A DNA stretch of 64,000 nucleotides, taken from positions 62,087,466-62,151,465 of the forward strand of contig NC_134082.1 in assembly GCF_000715075.1 (NCBI RefSeq). Direction: 5' to 3'. The notes below the pieces were generated by a model. That model ran no database searches, was not told the DNA's origin, and saw only the letters and a program-made list of their open reading frames with translations. A program made the position numbers and the translations under genes. This DNA is from Nicotiana tabacum. Lineage: Eukaryota; Streptophyta; Magnoliopsida; Solanales; Solanaceae. Of the stretch, positions 59,511 through 64,000 are shown piece by piece (position 1 is the first letter of the stretch; each line of letters opens with the position of its first letter).

Positions 59511-60823
59511 AACGGACCCAGAATCTCTGGTTCAGGGTTCAGAATTCGAGCTTGGAATAATTGTTGTATTTGGCTTCGTTTGATTTTGTTACATGATCTG
59601 TGCTTAATGTGCTAATTAACTGCTTTTACCGCTTTGATCTTATGTGAATTGTATATAAGCTGTGCCGAAACCCATCTCCTCTCTGAGTCTTCTAAATCAT
59701 GAAGAAGGGTGCACTTCGTGTGACTTCTTTTCTGTATAGTGTCTAAATTCCCAATTTAGAACGAGGTTGGATAAGTTGCAAAGCCGGTGAAACTTCTGTA
59801 TTCCCGGTACGCTGCCTCCCCCTCGGCTCGAGCTATCCGCTCGGGTAAGCCAGGTCTAGAACAAACACCCAAGTTCTGAACCTAGAATAACTCAGCTTCA
59901 TGCCGGATCCCTAATAGGAACGCTTATTTGCATCATGTGCATTTTGACTTAGGGGACTCAACACAGGGGTTGAGTCCGTCTAGGGCTAGCAACCTGAAAT
60001 AAAGACCATCCTGATGCATCTTATTTGTTTTATGTGCATTTATTTTTTCGGTCTTGCATGTTGACTGGCTTCTGAGTCTCGGGAGTGTAAAATAATAATA
60101 ATAATAATAATTTAAAATAAAATAAAATAAAAATAGCAAGTGGAGAGTTAGATGATTAATTTAGAAAAATCAGTGTCCAAGTACTGTCGAAATGCTGCCA
60201 AATTTTTTTTTAAAAAAAACATATATATTTTTACTTTTAGAATTGTTTGTTTGCCTAGAAAGCAGAAAGTGTGTAGGAATAAGTCTTTTATTTTAATTTG
60301 CTTTATTTTCAAAAAAAAAAAATGAAAAAGGAAAATAGTTTTTTTTGCTATAAAAGAAAAAGGAAAAATTTGTTTGTTTTCAAAAATTAGTTAGTTTATA
60401 GCCTGAACTACGCGAGTCTGATTCTCACCGGATGTGAGATCAGAGGCAAACCTCTTTGGTTTCGGCTCACCGTATTCAAAAAAAAAAAAATCCAAAAATA
60501 TTTAACATTACTCACTTCTTTAGAAAGTTTTTCTTTTAGACCTCAATTTTTTTTTAAAAAAAAAATAATAATAATATTTCCTTTTAATCTCAAAATCCCA
60601 ATTATTTGTTTAAAAGATATTCAAAAGAAAATTCAAAAATATTTTTTTTCTGTAGTATTTCTTTCATAAATTCAGAATAATAGTTCAAAAATATTTCCTT
60701 TCTCCTTAAAAGTTTTTTCAAAAAAAAAAATTAAAATCGTTAAAATTCAAAAAAATATTTCTTTAGAATATAGATAGTTTTTAAGTCAAATAAAAGTTTT
60801 TCCTTCTTTAATCACTATAATAA
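59511..60823 (+). other. Untranslated leader of Ogre-2
   Basis: Non-coding, A/T-run rich, with hairpin copy E. No gene seen. Confidence 0.6.
60405..60470 (+). other. Conserved hairpin motif, copy E (before ORF1)
   Basis: CTACG (60408-60412), inner stem CTCAC (60424-60428) with GTGAG (60434-60438). The outer partner is decayed to CAGAG. Confidence 0.6.
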
Positions 60824-62881
60824 ATGTGCAGGATGAGCACAAGTCAAAATGAACCATTCTCAGTCTGTAGCGAGGTCCCTTTGCAACTCCACATGTGGTG
60901 GAATGATATGGGAAAAGATAGTATAAAGATAGTGGAAAGCGTTTTGGGAGGTTTTGTCGATCTGTTGAATATCAAGCCAAGGACAGATATCATCGACGCT
61001 CTAATACCGTTCTGGGACCCAACCCGCAACGTGTTCCGTTTTGCTGACTTTGAACTTTCACCTACACTAGAGGAAGTCGTCGGATATGCGGGGTTGAATG
61101 GGAATCTAAGAGGGCAGTATTTACTTTCACCAAGACTAGTATCTCCGCACGCGTTCTTGGATTTGCTAAGCATTAGTCGGAAGGTGCAGAATGATGATTT
61201 GTCGAAGGGATGTTGTACTCTCCAATTCTTGTATCAACGGTACGGAATTCCTCAGGGTTTGGAAGAACCAAACCTCGGATTAATTCACACTGGGAACAGA
61301 ATCAAGTGGGAAGCAAGACGTACTTTGGCATTTATCACAACATTTCTGGGAGTTGTGGTCTGTCCCCGCAAAGATAAAAAAATAGAGATAGGCCTTGTAG
61401 GGATGGCCGATGTTGCAATCAAAAGAACCGACAGTACTGTGGTTCCTTTGATTTTGTCCGAAATCTACCGAGCTTTAACTATATGCCGAGAAGGAGGCAA
61501 GTTCTTTCAGGGATGCAATCTGTTACTCCAGCTGTGGATGCAAGAACACCTCCATCACCGAGTGGGATACATGAACCACGGGTTGACTGAGAGAAACTGC
61601 ATTAGCGGCTTTGAGAAACGAATGACAGGCGTCATATTTCCTGAAGGCGTCGAAGCATGGCTTGCACAATTGAGGTCAACAACAGCCGACCAAGTTGAAT
61701 GGGCATTTGGGTGGTTGAATGATACTGAGGTAATATACATGGCGGCCGAGGAATGTCATGTTCTTTTGATGGGACTTCGTAGCATCCAGCCATATGCTCC
61801 TCATCGGGTACTGCGCCAACTAGGAAGATTTCAGGTAATTCCCACTGATGAGGATCTAAGCAAGCACGCCATTGAGTTGAGTCCAGGAGTCGTGTTCCCC
61901 GAAGGAAAAATTAGAAAGCTGTGGCACGAATGTAGATTCCTTGAACCCAAGACTATGGTTCGAGAGCTGGCTAAGGGTGAGGTAGACCCAAAATACGATG
62001 TTTGGTTCGGGAAAAGGTTCCAGATTCGTCAGAGGCCTGCTAAAAGAGCTCACGTCCAACAATTTACGGATGATTCGCAGGAACAGTGGGGCTGGTTAGT
62101 GAGAGAGGAAGGCTACCGGGTTGAAATCGGGAAGCTGAAGCGACAAATTGAAAGGCTTATGTTTGAAAACAACGTTCAAGTAGCCTCAGAGCAGGGTGAG
62201 AAGAACAAATTAGCCAAAGAAAACCAGGCACTGAAAGCCCGAATTTGCCAAGTCGGTAAGAGTGATAGCGACCGACAGAAACGTCGCTCTGATGAAAGGT
62301 TGATAGCGGAATTGAGAAATCAAGTCAGCCAAAGCCGAGAAGACTTGGAGAGATCCCAGGCTTGTATAACAAGAATGCGGGTCAGGTGGGCCACAGTTAC
62401 AACATCACGGAGAGAGAACCTATGGCAAGTAAAAAGGGACTACGAAATGAGTGTTGCGACATTGAGAGAGATAAACTCCATTCTCAATAATCGGGTCCTC
62501 AAACAAGCCCAGGATGCTAGAACAGATAGAGAACGCTGCTATGAGTCGATAGCCCGGATGGAAGAACAAATGGAGAGGTTCCAAGAGCAGCTCATTGACA
62601 ATACTCGAATATTGGGACTAAAGAATCAACGGATAGAACAACTGTGCATAGAGAGGGATAGAATCAGGGGTAGGATCAATGATATAGGGCGCTATATCAC
62701 CACGAAGTGCCTAACATGTGAAGAGATGCCTCGTGATATCCTTTTTGCCTCAATCATGGGTTATGTCCATCAGATCATGGAGGAACTAAAAAGCTTGCAA
62801 AGAAGCCTGGCCCCCAAGCCCGCGGAAAGGCCGAATGATGCCTCGCGGGCACCAAAATTCAAAGCTTTAATGTATCCCTAG
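60824..62881 (+). CDS. Ogre ORF1, intact open frame (685 codons)
   Basis: An uninterrupted 685-residue frame, exactly the length of the broken ORF1 of Ogre-1. N-terminal module of about 330 residues (LHMWWNDMGKD; RFADFELSPTLEEVVGYAG; KGCCTLQFLYQRYG; FFQGCNLLLQLWMQEH; VEWAFGWLND) resembles plant-mobile-domain-like proteins (DUF7745-like, from memory). The C-terminal half is a basic coiled coil with many Glu/Arg/Lys heptads, ending ERPNDASRAP. Role unknown; it may act in particle assembly or targeting. Protein identity to Ogre-1 ORF1 is only about half, although gag is nearly the same. First ATG is 60824; a second at 60833 sits right after a TGTGCAG that looks like a splice acceptor. Confidence 0.85.
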   Translation: MCRMSTSQNEPFSVCSEVPLQLHMWWNDMGKDSIKIVESVLGGFVDLLNIKPRTDIIDALIPFWDPTRNVFRFADFELSPTLEEVVGYAGLNGNLRGQYLLSPRLVSPHAFLDLLSISRKVQNDDLSKGCCTLQFLYQRYGIPQGLEEPNLGLIHTGNRIKWEARRTLAFITTFLGVVVCPRKDKKIEIGLVGMADVAIKRTDSTVVPLILSEIYRALTICREGGKFFQGCNLLLQLWMQEHLHHRVGYMNHGLTERNCISGFEKRMTGVIFPEGVEAWLAQLRSTTADQVEWAFGWLNDTEVIYMAAEECHVLLMGLRSIQPYAPHRVLRQLGRFQVIPTDEDLSKHAIELSPGVVFPEGKIRKLWHECRFLEPKTMVRELAKGEVDPKYDVWFGKRFQIRQRPAKRAHVQQFTDDSQEQWGWLVREEGYRVEIGKLKRQIERLMFENNVQVASEQGEKNKLAKENQALKARICQVGKSDSDRQKRRSDERLIAELRNQVSQSREDLERSQACITRMRVRWATVTTSRRENLWQVKRDYEMSVATLREINSILNNRVLKQAQDARTDRERCYESIARMEEQMERFQEQLIDNTRILGLKNQRIEQLCIERDRIRGRINDIGRYITTKCLTCEEMPRDILFASIMGYVHQIMEELKSLQRSLAPKPAERPNDASRAPKFKALMYP

Positions 62882-62964
62882 TTCAATCTTGCACTTGTTT
62901 GTTGTTCGAGTCTGTTGTCTACCCATATGTTTTTTTTCAAACATTCTCAAAAAAAAAAAAAAAA

Positions 62965-62983
62965 TTATATATATATATATGAA

Positions 62984-63015
<32 letters not shown>
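62965..63015. repeat. AT microsatellite
   Basis: Two (AT)n tracts separated by GAAG. Confidence 0.85.
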
Positions 63016-63018
<3 letters not shown>

Positions 63019-63091
63019 GTCTGTATTTTTTTTTGTGATGGCTTGTAATAGCATTATTTTGAGTAATAAAAAAAAATTTGTCTTATAGCAC

Positions 63092-63155
63092 GAACTACGC
63101 TTGGTCTGATTCGTGCGGGGTCACGATACGTAGGCAATCTCTATAGGATTCGACC
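63092..63155 (+). other. Conserved hairpin motif, copy F (before gag)
   Basis: Same as copy B: CTACG (63095-63099) with CGTAG (63129-63133); CGTG (63112-63115) with CACG (63122-63125). Confidence 0.7.
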
Positions 63156-63402
63156 GTAATTATAAATATATATTTGTCAGAGCAAAAATAAGCCGGGATG
63201 ATGCATGCGGTCAGAGCAAAAGCATGTTAGAAATGATTAACTGCCTAGGAGCATTGCATCCCCATAACGTGCAATTACAATATCTGTTAAGACTCTAACA
63301 CTGACAAGTTTGTTGTTTTTCCAATCAATATCAGTTAGTTGTTAGAGCGTACTGGCACCGTACCATTATCAAACAAGATCAAAAGGTCCTATACCAGAAA
63401 GC

Positions 63403-64000
63403 ATGACTGGGTCAGACAACAGCGTTGAGTCAGAAAAAACGGCCAATCAGATGCTGAAGGAAGCCCTGGAGAAAATGGAAAAAATGAGGCTAGAAATGAA
63501 TGAAATGCAGATAGCCTTAGCTAGAGCCCAGAAGGGGCAAGAACTACCCGTTACTCCTACCCTCCAACCAGTACACACGCCGGAATACCCCTCTCCCGGT
63601 CCTTCAACAAGTTTCCCAAGCCATCACTATTATCAGGGAAGAGAGGCTTATGATTCCCAAGCTCCACCACCCACTCAAAACCCTCCTCCACCAAATGTTC
63701 CCGTCTTTGTGGCACCTCCCCCAGCCCCATTGCACAGATCATCTAGTGAGCCACTATTTCAGGCTCACGATACACAATATTACCCCCCTGAACTCACATT
63801 CAAAGCACCCGAGCCACATACCTATAATCCCCACTTTGAGGTCCCGGCGGAGATTGAAAAGCCGGCTAAGAGCCTAGAGCAGGACGAGGTGATGCGGAAA
63901 TTTAAAAGCCTGGAGCAATCCTTCAGGAACATACACGGGTTAGGTAACCAGGTCAGCGTGGCTTACAAGGATCTATGCCCTTTCCCTGACGTTCAATTAC
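63403..64000 (+). CDS. Ogre gag, 5' part, open to the window end
   Basis: Starts MTGSDNSVESEKTANQMLKE and stays open for 199 codons. Coiled coil, then a Pro-rich linker, then the beginning of the gag core (AYKDLCPFPDV). About 15 differences in 290 bases from Ogre-1 gag, nearly all transitions. The rest is outside the window, so intactness is unknown. Confidence 0.85.
   Translation, partial: MTGSDNSVESEKTANQMLKEALEKMEKMRLEMNEMQIALARAQKGQELPVTPTLQPVHTPEYPSPGPSTSFPSHHYYQGREAYDSQAPPPTQNPPPPNVPVFVAPPPAPLHRSSSEPLFQAHDTQYYPPELTFKAPEPHTYNPHFEVPAEIEKPAKSLEQDEVMRKFKSLEQSFRNIHGLGNQVSVAYKDLCPFPDVQL

Larger units (their letters stand above)
62882..63402 (+). other. ORF1-gag intergenic region of Ogre-2
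   Basis: Contains an (AT)n microsatellite (about 62965-63015) interrupted by GAAG, then hairpin copy F. From about 63090 it matches Ogre-1 closely. Confidence 0.65.
55203..64000 (+). mobile_element. Second Ogre-type element, 5' part (Ogre-2), continues past the window
   Basis: LTR 55203-59488, PBS, leader, ORF1 and the start of gag in the same order as Ogre-1. Left target duplication would be AGCAC (55198-55202); the right end is outside. The LTR is only about 75-80% like that of Ogre-1 (estimate), yet gag is about 95% alike. Confidence 0.9.

Overview
The window is nuclear DNA of a flowering plant, most probably a member of the Solanaceae (Nicotiana-like). Evidence: an intron-containing SmD3 gene, Ogre/Tat retrotransposons with multi-kilobase LTRs, Au/TS-type SINE fragments and hAT/Mutator-type MITEs. 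One host gene is recognisable, the five-exon core spliceosomal protein gene SmD3 (coding exons within 33847-40386, + strand). Nearly everything else is nested transposable elements. I saw no tRNA, rRNA or CRISPR.

Layout. (1) 1-3512: tail of a non-autonomous Tat-type LTR element (gag on the - strand, an antisense ORF on the +), cut inside its 5' LTR. (2) 3565-33539: a second, complete copy: LTR 3565-4240, antisense ORF, 114-bp tandem repeats, gag, PBS, LTR 32864-33539. It carries no pol. (3) 9506-32384: a 22.9-kb Ogre element inserted in the gag of (2), with a 5-bp TSD (GCGTC) and 4.3-kb LTRs. Its order is PBS, ORF1, gag, protease/G-patch, intron, RT-RNase H, second RNase H, integrase, minisatellite, PPT; its frames carry stops and shifts. 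(4) 33540-40386: SmD3, whose ATG lies 307 bp from the retroelement LTR. Its 5.4-kb first intron holds a SINE, a MITE, two foldback elements (one with a perfect 9-bp TSD) and a decayed copy of the end of exon 1. (5) 40387-47949: intergenic DNA with hAT-type MITEs and a 3.07-kb solo LTR. (6) 47950-54809: chromovirus pol end, then LTR (itself split by a 1.39-kb solo LTR), PBS and gag, an order unlike a normal element. (7) 54810-55202: start of another LTR. (8) 55203-64000: the 5' part of a second Ogre element with an uninterrupted 685-codon ORF1 and the start of gag, running off the window.

Most interesting: a ~60-base hairpin motif present four times in the Ogre element, before ORF1, before gag, after pol and before the 3' LTR, with compensatory base changes that keep both stems; a cluster of TCCCCAGC motifs in the Ogre 3' region complementary to its own primer-binding site; candidate splice sites that would make an ORF1 leader intron and join the gag-pro frame to the RT frame; and a mosaic between the two Ogre copies (gag about 95% identical in DNA, ORF1 only about half identical in protein). 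Percentages are hand counts on parts of the alignments.
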